NCBI RefSeq assembly: GCF_004359215.1
Contig: NW_027152196.1
Location: 559,662-623,661 of the forward strand
DNA: 64,000 bases
Reading direction: 5' to 3'
DNA from: Bremia lactucae
Taxonomy: Eukaryota > Oomycota > Peronosporomycetes > Peronosporales > Peronosporaceae
Within the stretch, counting starts at the first letter, position 1, and each line of letters starts with the position of its first letter. Of this stretch, positions 20,605 to 30,518 are shown piece after piece. Made by a program: the position numbers and the translations under genes. The notes under the pieces are model-generated. The model made no database searches, was not told where the DNA came from, and worked only from the letters and a program-made list of their open reading frames with translations.

Positions 20605-20787
20605 GTCAAGGTAAGAACATTTTTTGTAACTTTACTTCTTCCAACTTCTGTGGACAATAATCTGTTAGAAATATATCTCGAGCACGAATTTAAAAGAATT
20701 ACAAGTGTACCTGGAAAATATGTGTTTAAAACAAGAGCAAATAAAGTTCTTATAGGCGAAAGCGAACAATGCAAGCAATTTTTTTAA
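20605..20787 (+). pseudogene. Unrecognised coding-like fragment without a start codon
   Basis: Sixty codons free of stops have ordinary amino-acid make-up (LPTSVDNNLLEIYLEHEFKR, VPGKYVFKTRANKVLIGESE) but contain no ATG. It follows the frame ending at 20590 and may be the remainder of the same gene after a frameshift or across a lost intron. It is convergent with the GH12-like pseudogene, whose end lies 12 bp away. Function unknown. Confidence 0.3.
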
Positions 20788-20798
20788 TTTTTCAGCAC

Positions 20799-21525
20799 CT
20801 AACGAAACATTCGAGCCGAAGGATCGACCGCCGCTGTATAGGTCATGTAGTGATTATTAACGTTCAGCACGGCATCAACGCCACTACGGATCATGAAGCC
20901 CGCGCGAATCGCTGGCCAAGCGATGAGAACGGCTTAGACCAAGTTGGTTAAGAAACGCTTTCGTATTACCTATGTAAGCTGTAGTACACAACTTCGGGAC
21001 AAACGTCTGAAAAAGCATAGTATTGACGTAACCTTCAAACAGCGAGTACGAAACGCCATCAACTTGGACCTCTCTCTGAAAGATTCCCAACCAAGTCGGA
21101 TCGGGCCCAGACTGGCAAAGCTTTATTATAACCAAGGATCCTCGGTCAAAGGAGTCCAATTGTAAAAGCATGGTGATGTGGGCGATCGCGGTCAACTCTT
21201 TATTCTGGAAGGAGTCATACTCGAAATCGACCGTAGCCGTCTGGAGATATTCCATCTTGACAGAAGGAAGACTTAGAGAAACGTGGGATTCGGACCAATA
21301 CGTATCATCGACGATACCAGGTAAGCTGAAATCAACGTTCCACGAGATCGCCGTGGACCTGTTCGCTGTCATTGACAAGCAGGAGCGGGCTGGGGGGGCG
21401 GGGACAGAGCTGATGAAATAGTATGGTCCGTCTTGATATTGGCCGGAAATACACGTAGGTTCCGGGGCGTTTTCAGCTGACGCGGCAGCGGCGAGAGCGA
21501 TGGCGCTACAGATGAAAAATTTCAT
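20799..21525 (-). pseudogene. GH12-like secreted protein, frameshifted, catalytic residues lost
   Basis: The minus-strand ATG at 21525 opens a signal peptide (MKFFICSAIALAAAASA). The mature part follows the oomycete GH12 (XEG1-type) pattern: a Cys pair (C25, C49), ISWNVDF (W62), a beta-rich middle and a GVSYSLFEGY strand. At the position of the nucleophile Glu the local sequence is GSLVIIKL, so Glu seems replaced (L131 by my alignment). The open frame ends out of register at 20884. The true C-terminus continues one frame over from about 20930 to a stop at 20799 (AGFMIRSGV where GTE-P-F-x-G is expected), so the acid/base Glu also seems lost (Met). Family members hydrolyse xyloglucan or glucan in the apoplast; this one could not. 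Confidence 0.65.
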
Positions 21526-21558
21526 CGAGATGGTTTGTCAGGGTGCAGACGGCGAGGC

Positions 21559-21572
21559 AAAAGGAAGAATGA
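21559..21572 (-). promoter_or_regulatory. Initiator-like motif upstream of GH12-like gene 1
   Basis: On the minus strand TCATTCTTCCTTTT lies 33 bp before the ATG. It resembles the oomycete initiator (TCATTYY) followed by a pyrimidine-rich flank. It is a motif match only. Confidence 0.4.
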
Positions 21573-22389
21573 ATAACTGATCGAGTGAGCAATTGATCCC
21601 ATGGAGTCGCAGTGCTTGTACGATTCGTGCCAATGGAATGTTTCGAATCGCATTCCTTACTTTTTCCTGTTGGCGTAATAAACAAAAGAATTACGCAGCA
21701 AATCCTTGAAGTTGTGACAGCGGGCTCCTTACCAGCCAATTTTATAATTGTCTCGTAGCTTTCTCGATCGTCAAGCATATTTTCAATGAAGCCGCTTCTG
21801 TTCGCCAGTAATCAAACAAGATTCACTGGCACATCTGTGAATCATAATCTTTGCGACATTTGTCCCGTGGATGAGTCATATGGTACTAGGAAGCACAAAC
21901 TGCCTGCCTTCGACCGATTCTGAAATTGTGATAACCGTAAGTCTTAAAAGTTCGAGTCGCGAATTTAATTTGATTGAACAAAGTTTGGTCGATTTCGAAG
22001 GAAAGTTGCTTCTTGCATCAGAATTATTGTCGTAGACAGCTATACGCATTCACCTGAAAGATTATTTGTCTGATACGTGTATGCGATGTGATGTTACGCT
22101 GGACGTTTTCTGGTATTGCAAAGCCATGCGACTGTGTCCGATACCTCTCTATGCAGGTGCTCAATATTTATGCTTGCAAAAAGAAAAGACGACTATCGGT
22201 CTCGACATATTATGACAGCAAAAGCATTAAATAGCCTAAGGTTTGCCTTTATGTGACTACTGAAACAGGTTATTTTAAAAGTAAGATAAAATCACATCTA
22301 ACATTTTTAAAATCAAATATTAACATAAAAACAAAAAATTTAGTGAATTATAACAGAATCATGAATAGATTAATTAGATTGCGACATGT
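21573..22389. other. Upstream region of GH12-like gene 1; no gene seen
   Basis: No convincing coding stretch is present. The segment 21724-21803 resembles 2650-2737 (about four fifths identical by eye, sharing TTCTCGATCGTCAAGCA). The rest is AT-rich unique sequence running into the transposase relic. Confidence 0.4.
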
Positions 22390-24180
22390 ATTTAAGAAAA
22401 TGGGAATAAGATATTGCCCTCTTTAAATAGTTCAAAAGCAGGACATGACAAGAAGCAGCGATAAAAAGTCCCGGAATGCCCTATCAAAAAAAATGATAGA
22501 TCAAAAAGTGTGGCAGTTATAGCTAAGGAGTTTAGCTTTTCATTCTTGCTGACCTGAACTTCTTCCACATGCTCTGGTTCCTGATTCTCATCCTCCTCCT
22601 TCTCTTCCGCCTGTAGAACGTTGCAAGGATTCCTCATCATCCAGCTCCTCGTGCGCCACCTTCTCTTCACCTCAATTCAATAAATACTCAATCGCCATAG
22701 GGTCCTCAGTGGTAGCCTCTCTCAGGCTTCATGCAGCTCTAGCTCAATAACCTGCCCCTCCGTATTCACTATCTTCAACTGCGGTGCTGCTGCAAAGAGG
22801 CCCGTTTGCCTAAAGCAGTTTACCACTGTGGTAACTGGAATATCCTCCCATGCCCCATACACCACCGCATTGCTGTTAGCTGGTCAACCTTGTAGATGTT
22901 GGCCTCCCCTCGCTCATCACGGTCCACGGCATTCTGAAGGTGAAAGCGCCTGTAATGGCGCTTGAATGAGGCAATGTACCAGCATCCATGGGCTGAATTA
23001 TTGATGTGCAGTTTGGTGGAGGAAAGCGACCTTGATATTCTTAAGCTCAAGTTTTTCAATTCTGTGGAGCGTTCTCTAGCAAGAAAAGAATCTGCCTGCC
23101 CTTTCCCTGGCAAGGCTTGGTTTAACTGAATTCGAGGAACACTTGCAATATCACATGGAATACAACTTACCCTCATGTCATTGTCAAGTCTCTTTAGCCA
23201 CTCTTGGATGAGGAATCCATTCATCCATGTCTACTTGTTGTTCCTGTAATAAATCCCAGCCGTTCTCCTGTCTGCTGTTTGAAACAGCGTTGCATCTTGG
23301 ATCTCCTAATAAAAATAGTTCTAGCTTCTCGGAGCCATCAGCAATGCTATAGTGAGTCGCGTCTGAATGCGAAAGAAAGAACCAGAAGTTATTTAGTAAG
23401 GTACAGCTAGGATAAGGTACTCAAAATCCAGATATAGCTCGCTTTGTCCTTCTTTAGAACTTCAAATCTTCCCTGTGAAATGGTCTTCTCTTGAACCATG
23501 CTGTAGGATAGGCCTAAATCAATCAGTATGAGCCTCGCATAAGAAATGCTTGTAATAATATGAATCAGACCTGTTTCATCCATGTTATACACGTCTTTAA
23601 GCTCATATCGAGCTATGGTTGCCTTGAGTTCAGGAAGTGCAGCTTTCATGGCTTCCTGATCTGTGGACCCAATTTCACCATGAATTCGGATGCAACGAAG
23701 TTTGTTTCGCTGTTGGAATCTCTGAAGCCATCCATTGGAAAGCTTGTCAGCATCCTCAGCCAACCCCAGGCGGTCAGCAAAGCACTGAGCCTTAACCTTG
23801 ATTAACTCCTCAGTAAAGGCAACGTTTTTCGTCTGGCACTGAAGCACCCAAGTTGCCAGCGCTTCTTTGAGTTGAGGATTGTGTGCGACAGGAGGGCGCT
23901 TGGCAGCGAGGTCAGTCTCTGTCATGACTCCAGCTACTTGCGCTTCTTCAAGATGCCACTGATACCAGCCTGCGTAATGATTTCACTGAACTGAGCTGTA
24001 GCCCACTTGCTAGGGCACTCTTGCTCATTTGTGGGTTCTGTGAATTGTGCCTGCAGACTTGAAGTCTTTTCGCATTGGCGAGGCGCGTCTGGGACATGGA
24101 GCTCGTACGCGGCAGCAGGAGTGGTAAAACCGTATAGGACAATCAGTAAAGTGAGGTTCAGTAAATATTTTGTTAATCCT
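22390..24180 (-). pseudogene. pogo/CENP-B-type DDE transposase, broken
   Basis: Minus-strand fragments in order: an N-terminal helix-turn-helix region (24142-23948), a CENP-B-like DNA-binding domain (23925 to about 23690: KEALATWVLQCQTKNVAFTE, SNGWLQRFQQRN), the start of the DDE_1 domain (YELKDVYNMDETGLIHI), a later DDE part (23224-22820: NGFLIQEWLKRLDNDMRVS, SFKRHYRRFHLQNAVDRDE, KVDQLTAMRW) and the acidic C-terminus (22720-22560). Stops, frame changes and a gap of about 180 bp make it non-functional. It belongs to the Tc1/mariner superfamily. Terminal inverted repeats could not be fixed. Confidence 0.75.
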
Positions 24181-24648
24181 CACGTAACTTATAACCATAG
24201 ATAACTTATGCTTTCACCCTCCACAGTGGCTATAAGTAATCCGAGGAACACCTGTACCAGCCTTTTTCTTTGACCAACTGTTTGGCTGTTCTAGACCATA
24301 GTCATGCGGACATCATCACTAAACATGTTTTAGTAATTGTTCCATTCGCCTTTCTAAGCGCAACGGCACATGCATCAATCCTACATTGTTCCATTACACC
24401 CAAGAAAGGCGCACAAGCTGTGCGAATGTCGAAGCTCTCGTAATGGTTACTACATTATCATAATTTGAAATAATCATAAATAATATTATATTTAATCTTT
24501 TCAAGAATCAATCAAAAGTCACGATATTTAATTCTTTTAAGATTGATTCTCAGTGTAAAGGGGTGCCCCGTGTAGAATCTATTGCCTTTCAGAAGAAAAC
24601 ATGTATATATATTTAGGACAATATTGTCAATATTACAACAAATGCTAA
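24181..24648. other. AT-rich spacer; no gene seen
   Basis: The region is low in coding signal. It has a small inverted repeat (AGAATCAATC near 24504 with GATTGATTCT near 24542) and GGGGTGCCCCG near 24560 resembling LTR-end sequence. Confidence 0.4.
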
Positions 24649-25134
24649 TTAAACGGGGTGTCCGCTACATAAGTATTATTTACTATAAGAGGAAATAAAT
24701 AAAGAAGTACAACATTATTATCGCTATTAATTTTGACTTAAATAATTTCAATAATACCGAATTTGGCAATATTGATGCAATAAAACATTTGCTCTATTGA
24801 TTGGTTGATTAAAGTCTGAATCAACCCTGCCAATTATTACAAGACACGATTGTGCGTTGCGCAAGGAAGTGCCACACTCAATAATATATTAATATAATCA
24901 GTTCAGTAGTAGATAGAAGATCGTTGCGTAGAAAACAACTATACTAATACATTTTTACTTTTTTCTCTATTGTAAAGACTTGGTCTAAACCTTTAAAGCA
25001 AAAGACTCTTAGTTTCATAAGAAAGTTTCATCTGTACTCTTGTGAACGTGAAGTTTCGAGGCACCACACTTACACTGTTATCAGTGTAAAGTTAACTAGT
25101 ACTTATCAGTACTAATGAAAGGTGCCCCGTTACA
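24649..25134 (+). repeat. 5' LTR, family D (element T)
   Basis: The start is decayed (TTAAACGGGGTGTCCGCTAC) but the body and the end (GGTGCCCCGTTACA) match the family D LTRs at 11138 and 37668. The sequence after it (TGATAGAACTTCGTGATC, 25137-25154) sits at the primer-site position but has drifted from the TGG start. Confidence 0.75.
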
Positions 25135-25266
25135 CCTGATAGAACTTCGTGATCCGTTCAACGGCCCACGCAAGTTTCATCCAACAAGGACACGTTGGAT
25201 GATAAAGAAGGGAGCTTTCAAGCCCCTCAATAAGGTTATCACGTAACGCGTGAAAGGTTAAATCAT

Positions 25267-25452
25267 TTGAGGGACCTTAATTGGAAAGCGATCGAACGAA
25301 TGAGTTCAGTCGTAGGCGGACCAGCCGTTGGCGCTATGCTGTTTGCTCTGAACGCAGATGAGGAGCATGCGACCATAGCCGAGCTCATTCAACACGAACT
25401 TGACGGGGTCGAAGAGAAAGTAGCATTGCTTCAACAATTCAATTCACGTTGA
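25267..25452 (+). pseudogene. gag N-terminal fragment, family D element T
   Basis: An open stretch reads RMSSVVGGPAVGAMLFALNA then HATIAELIQHELDGVEEKVA, the same N-terminal helical block as the family A gag at 41241 (VGNDAILAMLSDLDRD). Its stop is followed at once by protease-end sequence, so the gag core and CCHC knuckle have been deleted. Confidence 0.65.
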
Positions 25453-25493
25453 AGGGTAAACAGTACGATGATAATTTCTCGTACTAGATATGG

Positions 25494-25830
25494 ATGAACA
25501 GAATTGATGTCCTCCTTGGATTACCATGGCTCAGAAAGAACGAGCCATGTGTAAATTGGCAGCATCAAGCCGTGACGAAGCCTGTCGCTTGTTCATCAGA
25601 TGGCCAACTGATGAACGTCTTGAAGAGTCCACAAGCGTGTGGATGTCCTACAAAGGAGTGCGATGGCCTCACTTGTAGTTCAGTCGTTAGCATGGCGCAC
25701 AAGACTTCAGTGTGAATTTCCAACACACTGTGGAGTTAGATCCCGACGGCTGTGCACAAGCACTGGCAGCGTCGAGGTTCGACCACTCGAATAAGTTGAG
25801 TAGTACGAAACAAGGATGCTTGTTTTAAAA
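25494..25830 (+). pseudogene. Protease end fragment, family D element T
   Basis: MNRIDVLLGLPWLRKNEPCV followed by WQHQAVTKPVACSSDG matches the C-terminal part of the family A/D protease (compare 42490-42600). The active-site half is missing. The reading breaks near 25715 and trails into pol spacer. Confidence 0.65.
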
Positions 25831-26029
25831 GCAACATCTAAGAAAGCTTGAAACGCCTGTTGATAAATGACAGCACTTGAAAGCATAGGAGCATCCGTGC
25901 AGTATCGCGTATTGTAACGTTGTGTTGTGCTATATTAAAGACTTTACATTCTATCAAGACGAAGCTACGACGTGCTTGATTACTTGATCTTTCAAATAGT
26001 GAAAAAAATAATGGAGGGGCGCATTTGAC
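25831..26029. other. Spacer before the tRNA island; host-like sequence
   Basis: No coding signal is seen. An A7 run at 26002-26008 would be a T7 RNA polymerase III terminator for the minus-strand tRNA upstream of it. The exact border between retroelement and tRNA island is not visible. Confidence 0.4.
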
Positions 26030-26102
26030 AGTCTCCGGTGGGACTCGAACCCGTATTCTCCCGCTTCGTAGGCGGATGCCTTAACCATTGGGCCACGGGG
26101 AC
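26030..26102 (-). tRNA. tRNA-Arg (anticodon ACG), possibly decayed
   Basis: The minus strand folds as a 73-nt tRNA: acceptor GTCCCCG/CGGAGAC with one C-A mismatch, a short D stem, anticodon stem TCCGC/GCGGG with loop CTACGAA (anticodon ACG), a 5-nt variable loop, and T loop TTCGAGT. The T stem ACGGG/CCCAC has its outer two pairs broken. A T7 run lies 22 bp downstream (26002-26008), a normal Pol III stop. The mismatches could mark a pseudogene. It sits between halves of a retroelement. Confidence 0.6.
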
Positions 26103-26313
26103 GCACTCATCTGCAAGCACGATACTAGCATTAAAAACAAACAATCTCAGTTCAATACGCAAGACTGTAAAGGAAATCACTTCTCAAGATCAAAGTGTCT
26201 TATGAAAATTGTCTTGATAGAACGACTGTGGCACCTGGCCGTAACGTCACAAGGTCGTTACCACGACGAGAGAAACTGCAATCATCAGATCGAACTGTCA
26301 GTCACAGCTGGGT

Positions 26314-26386
26314 TGGCCGCAACGGGACTCGAACCCTGGCCTCATTTTAGCCCCCTAATCACCAAAGTCGTTGCCGAAGTGAAACC
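26314..26386 (-). tRNA. tRNA-like relic, identity unclear
   Basis: The minus strand ends GGGTTCGAGTCCCGTTGCGGCCA, with a perfect B-box-like T loop and a tRNA-like 3' end, 270 bp from the tRNA-Arg. The 5' half does not fold well: no T at position 33 and a weak D arm. It is probably a decayed tRNA gene; the amino acid cannot be assigned. Confidence 0.3.
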
Positions 26387-26559
26387 TTAAGAGTCGTCAA
26401 ATTTTAAGATAGCAACACGTGCATACATTTTTTAAACCCACCAAACAGACGTAATAGCACATTAAACACGAACGGGGAGCCCAGCTTCGCCTTATTTAAG
26501 CTTGAAGAGCTAATGACACGATCACATCATTATTTGTGCACTACCACTTTTGTGTGAGA

Positions 26560-26645
26560 CGTGGAATGCTCAGAGGAAATCACTTGGTCGTGTTACCCCG
26601 ATCCCGGTCGTGTTGCGCCAAATGAATTAACCAACCAATATGAAA
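26560..26645 (+). pseudogene. Orphan piece of family C aORF
   Basis: This short stretch matches copy Y at 12866-12948, sharing 20 identical bases (CCGATCCCGGTCGTGTTGCG) and the codons of FPIPVVLRLNETLDQY with changes. No other family C sequence is next to it. Family D pol resumes within 10-20 bp, so it marks a deletion or a gene-conversion scar. Confidence 0.55.
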
Positions 26646-26649
26646 GCGG

Positions 26650-28130
26650 CGCAGGAGCTACGCTTCAAAGTCCGAGATCGACTGAAAAGTCGATCTTTGA
26701 GGCTCTCGCTGAGGTTGCGCAAGTATAGCTTGAGACAGTTGGGTGAGGATACTCCCCAAATAAAACTTGAGGAAATAAATCAACAAGAATATGTGGTGTA
26801 AGGCCCCGGAAACTTGTCGTTAAAGGTTTCCAGGAAAATTGGAAATAAGTTTCAAAGAGGAAACTGAGACACGAAATGTCTTAGTAAACAATGTATCAAG
26901 TGAAGGCGCTTATACACTTCATCTAATAGCTCCTCCGAAGTTAACTTCGGGGGTAACTTCATTGCCAACGCTAGAACCGAAATGATTCTTGCGTGATTTA
27001 CGTAGTGGCAAAATCAAGCAGATCTGCGTACTTGTCTCAAATGGCGACTATGTGGCCGATGTTCGGTCGGCAATAGTATCTCCTGAGAACGAACAGGTTC
27101 TCAGCAGCTCATCGATAAACGAAAGTTGCCTCGATGAGAAGACTCGGATTGAACGTTTAACGTCCCAATCCTGGGAGTCTTTGAATACAAACTCTTTATA
27201 TAAGGATTTAAAGGAATTCAAGGATGTCTTCCCTGAATCAGTACCGTGCAGGTTGCCTAAAGTCAAATGCACTCGACACAAAATTGACCTGATACCAAAT
27301 TCGAAATACTGTGTCATAAAGCAATAGCCATTGCCTCGTGAGCAAGTATGAGCGATCGACAAATTCTTTGCCGATCGCTTAGAAGCGGGCCATGTGAGGG
27401 AGTCAACTTTCAAACGGAGCTCTCCGATCTTCTATGTGCGTAAAGCAACAGGAGGATGGCGATTTGTGCAGGCAATCAATAAACGGAATGCTGCATTAGC
27501 AAAATAACGTTATCATTGATGCTATGCCAAAAGCGCTATCTTTTTGTTAATGGATCTTATGGATGGATTCTATCAAAATCTTATGCGCGAACGGGATATT
27601 CCATTTACAGGAGTTAGCACCCCAAGCGGTATACTGTGAGAGTGCTAATCATGCCATAGCGTCATATTAATGCCCCTGCGACTTTCAACAGAGGTGTAAC
27701 GAATCTGTTCAGATCGGTGCGGGATTTCGCACTGAATTATTTTGGTGATGTCTTCGTTCATAGCAAAGTCATGTACAAAAAGTTGGAGGTTGAAGTACGT
27801 CGTACTCACGTCCAAAAGGAATTAAGCTTATGCATAAACACAATTGTTTACAAATCTCAAGAAGTATTTATTCACTGCAAGCGACATACCACTTCTTGGG
27901 TGCGTCGTGGGTAAACAAAGTGTACGCCTTGACTCGAAAAAGATCTGTCAGTAACCGATTGACCTGGGCCAGTCGATGCAAAAAGACTTCGACAATTCCT
28001 CGGCTTAGCGGCGTACCTGCACAAGTATCACGCAATTATGCCGAAATGACAGTACATCTTTCTTCTTTGTTCAAGAAAAACTCTAAGTGGTCATGACTGG
28101 TGATTGCCGGCGTTCAAGGGTATCTCGCAA
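26650..28130 (+). pseudogene. Pre-RT spacer and reverse transcriptase, family D element T
   Basis: From 26989: LRSGKIKQICVLVSNGDYVA, TRIERLTSQSWESL, FPESVPCRLPKVKCTRHKID, YCVIKQ then a stop before PLPREQV, the palm region (ESTFKRSSPIFYVRKATGGW, FLLMDLMDGFYQNLMRERDI) and the catalytic region YFGDVFVHSK near 27730, where YxDD has become YFGD. RT end sequence near 28000 is frame-broken. It would copy element RNA to DNA. It is dead by both active-site change and stops. Confidence 0.8.
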
Positions 28131-28690
28131 TGCTTGATACAATTGCCAATTCTTGCGATTGCGGACCAAGACCGACTATTTCATGTGGTCTTTGCCCCAG
28201 CTTTAAAAACCCTTTTTGCAAATTCAAGTGAGAATTTCTTTTAATAAATCACCTGCTTGATGACGCCAGCGATTTTGCAATCAGCTGTGCGTTAATGCAA
28301 TATGACACAGACGGCGCAGAGCGCTTCGTCTGTTATTAATCGCGTCAGCTTTAACCAACCGAATGCAAATATTCAGTGTATGGCAAGTAACTTCTTGTCA
28401 TTAAATATGCTCTGGCTATGTTCAGAATCTATCTTTTGGGAGATAGACCGTTCATTATATACACGGACCATGCGCCTGTACGCACGGCCGTAAACAGTTC
28501 AGACATCTCGCAAAGAATGGCGAGATGGTTGTCTTCATGGCGGAGTAATTTTCTCCGTGGAGTATTAACCAGGACGACTTAACGTCGTCGCTGATGCCCA
28601 TTCGTGCTGCTTCGATTTTGAGCCGGCGGTGCAGATAAACCGTGAGCATAAATCCACTGTTGTGTTCTGTCGTCAACATTACTCGATGAC
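28131..28690 (+). pseudogene. RNase H fragment, family D element T
   Basis: Family D/A RNase H sequence: near 28160 the YFMWSLP-type start, then a roughly 60-bp unrelated stretch, then DDASDFAISCALMQYDTDGA and SVINRVSFNQPNANIQCM in broken frames. The later part (LGDRPFIIYTDHA-like, 28440-28475) is still visible. Several frame changes. Confidence 0.65.
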
Positions 28691-28699
28691 ATTAAAGGG

Positions 28700-30466
28700 C
28701 TTGTCGAGAAGATAAGGCCCTTAAAGGGTCCATGGAATACCTTAGAAATCCATCCCAGCCATTCTTAAAAGGAGTGTCGAAATTGTATCGATCCTCAACA
28801 GATCGATATACAACACGCAGTGGTTTATTGTTTTATACAGCCATTGCTGGCGACACACCTCGTGTCGTCATCCCCACTGATAATGATTTGCGATTGCGCA
28901 TCGTGCATTCGCACCAATAAGTGATCATCGTGGACGTGAGAAGACCTTCCACACGATAAGTCGCGACTTCTACTGGCCAAGCCAGTATGAGTTCGTCCGC
29001 GAGTACATACGTGCTTGCGAAGTTTGTCAACGTCTAAAGCCCAGTGCTTCATCCCGTGCTCCGTTACAACCTCTGCCTGTTCTGGCAGAGTGTTGGCAGT
29101 CCGTACCTATAGACATCGTCTTCGGATTTCCCGAAGATGACTACAAGAATAGTAATAATCTTGTTTTTGTCGATCGTTTTAGCAGAATGGTAAATCTTGC
29201 TGCCGTCCCAGAGTCGATCACAGCCATAGGCTGTGCTCGTGTCTTTGTTGGCACGGCATTATGACTCCATGGGTTATCCCGTGAACTGGTCTCAGATCGA
29301 GACCCTAGATTCACGGCGGAATTTTGGCAAACAATGTTCAAATCACTTGAAGCACAGCTAAAAATGTCAACTTCTGATCATCCTGATACGGCTAGTCAGA
29401 CGGAGCGTGCAAATAGTATTCTCAAAGGACTACTTCGCGGATACGTCCACTCTATTTTAATAGCTGGAGCGAGTTCATGCCGATGATATAATTTGCCATC
29501 AACAATTTAGTGCATGCTTCTACAAAGCATACCGTTATTCGTGAATGGCTTAAGCCACCCACGTATATGTATCCGGTTTGAGAGTGTCTCTTATTCAAGG
29601 GGGAGGGACTCGCTCGAGCAAAAAACCTTCTAGCTCTTGCTCATTATGCATCAGCCCTAAGGTCAATGCGAATGATTCCAATATTGATTAAATAAAAATT
29701 GAAGTGTGTGGACAAATTCAGTAATAAGATTAGTGCTATTACTGACTTTAATAACGGAGCTTAGCATCGAAAACAATATTATTGATGAGAACGATAACAC
29801 ATACAAATATGAGGAGATTAATATCTTCGCAGTGCGCACCGGTAGCACCGAAACAAAAAATAAAACCGAGTCAGCAGGTGATTTCCTGCTGGCTAGAGAA
29901 GCAGTGGTCAATACCGTACAGGTTTCAATCGCTGGTGCGGCGGACCGACACAAACGGAACTGACAAAAAATAAAGAGCAAACATTCTTTCATATAATATT
30001 AATGATCTAGTCCTATTGGCTGCGGTAAATCTTCCAAAACATGTACTGACGAATCTTGGCAGCAATAAATTACTGTCCAGATATAACGGCCCGTTTCGTG
30101 CAACATTGCCTAGGCAATGCGTATACGTTTGACCTGCCTCGTAGAATGCGTACGCATCCTACGTTATATGTTGGATGTTTCCACCCGTACTATCAGTACG
30201 AGGCTCGTTCTGATACCGGATTACACCCGAACAGTCGAGGGCATCCACCAAAGCCTGATGGTGCCGAGCCAAATCCTTTTCATTTCGGAACAGAGACTGG
30301 TTCTCTCGAATCTGACAGTTCACTATTTTCTCCACGGAAGAGATTTGCTAACGAGCTATCACCAGCTCGTTTTGAAGGGACTGATGTGTCGTCCCATTCG
30401 CCAGTTGATCAGTCGCAAACTGCGCACAAATTTTCAGCTGGTCGCGAGATAATTATCGACCGTTAA
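28700..30466 (+). pseudogene. Integrase and linker, family D element T
   Basis: Near 28840 GDTPRVVIPTDNDLRLRIVH leads the zinc-finger region (C-x2-C near 29020: CEVCQRLKPS-type, split frames). Core pieces include the DDE surroundings at 29370-29410 (TSDHPDTASQTERANS-like). The GPY/F-like tail lies at 30000-30150, then linker EPNPFHFGTETGSLESDSSL to a stop at 30466. The chromodomain and 3' LTR are gone: at 30488 the end of a family C LTR begins. Confidence 0.75.
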
Positions 30467-30487
30467 TGCTTTCGCTTGGCGATGGGA

Positions 30488-30518
30488 TCGCGGCCGCATT
30501 AAGACGTGCCCGCCTACA
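30488..30518 (+). repeat. Last 31 bp of a family C 5' LTR (element W)
   Basis: GCGGCCGCATTAAGACGTGC followed by CCGCCTACA matches the ends of the LTRs at 12044-11514 and 19952-19441. A decayed primer-site sequence (TGATATCACATGAAATCC, 30521-30538) follows, then gag. Everything 5' of this has been replaced by family D sequence. Confidence 0.75.

Noticed and set aside
20944..21421. Plus-strand open stretches at 20944-21165 and 21170-21421
   Set aside because: They lie opposite the GH12-like pseudogene, lack any motif and are best explained as its antisense shadow.
22140..24255. Terminal inverted repeats CAGGTG for the pogo-like element
   Set aside because: CAGGTG(T/C)TC occurs on both sides, but the matches stop after about nine bases and only one side has a flanking TA.
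29663..29992. Minus-strand hydrophobic frame of 109 codons
   Set aside because: Opposite the family D integrase spacer; no counterpart in other copies.
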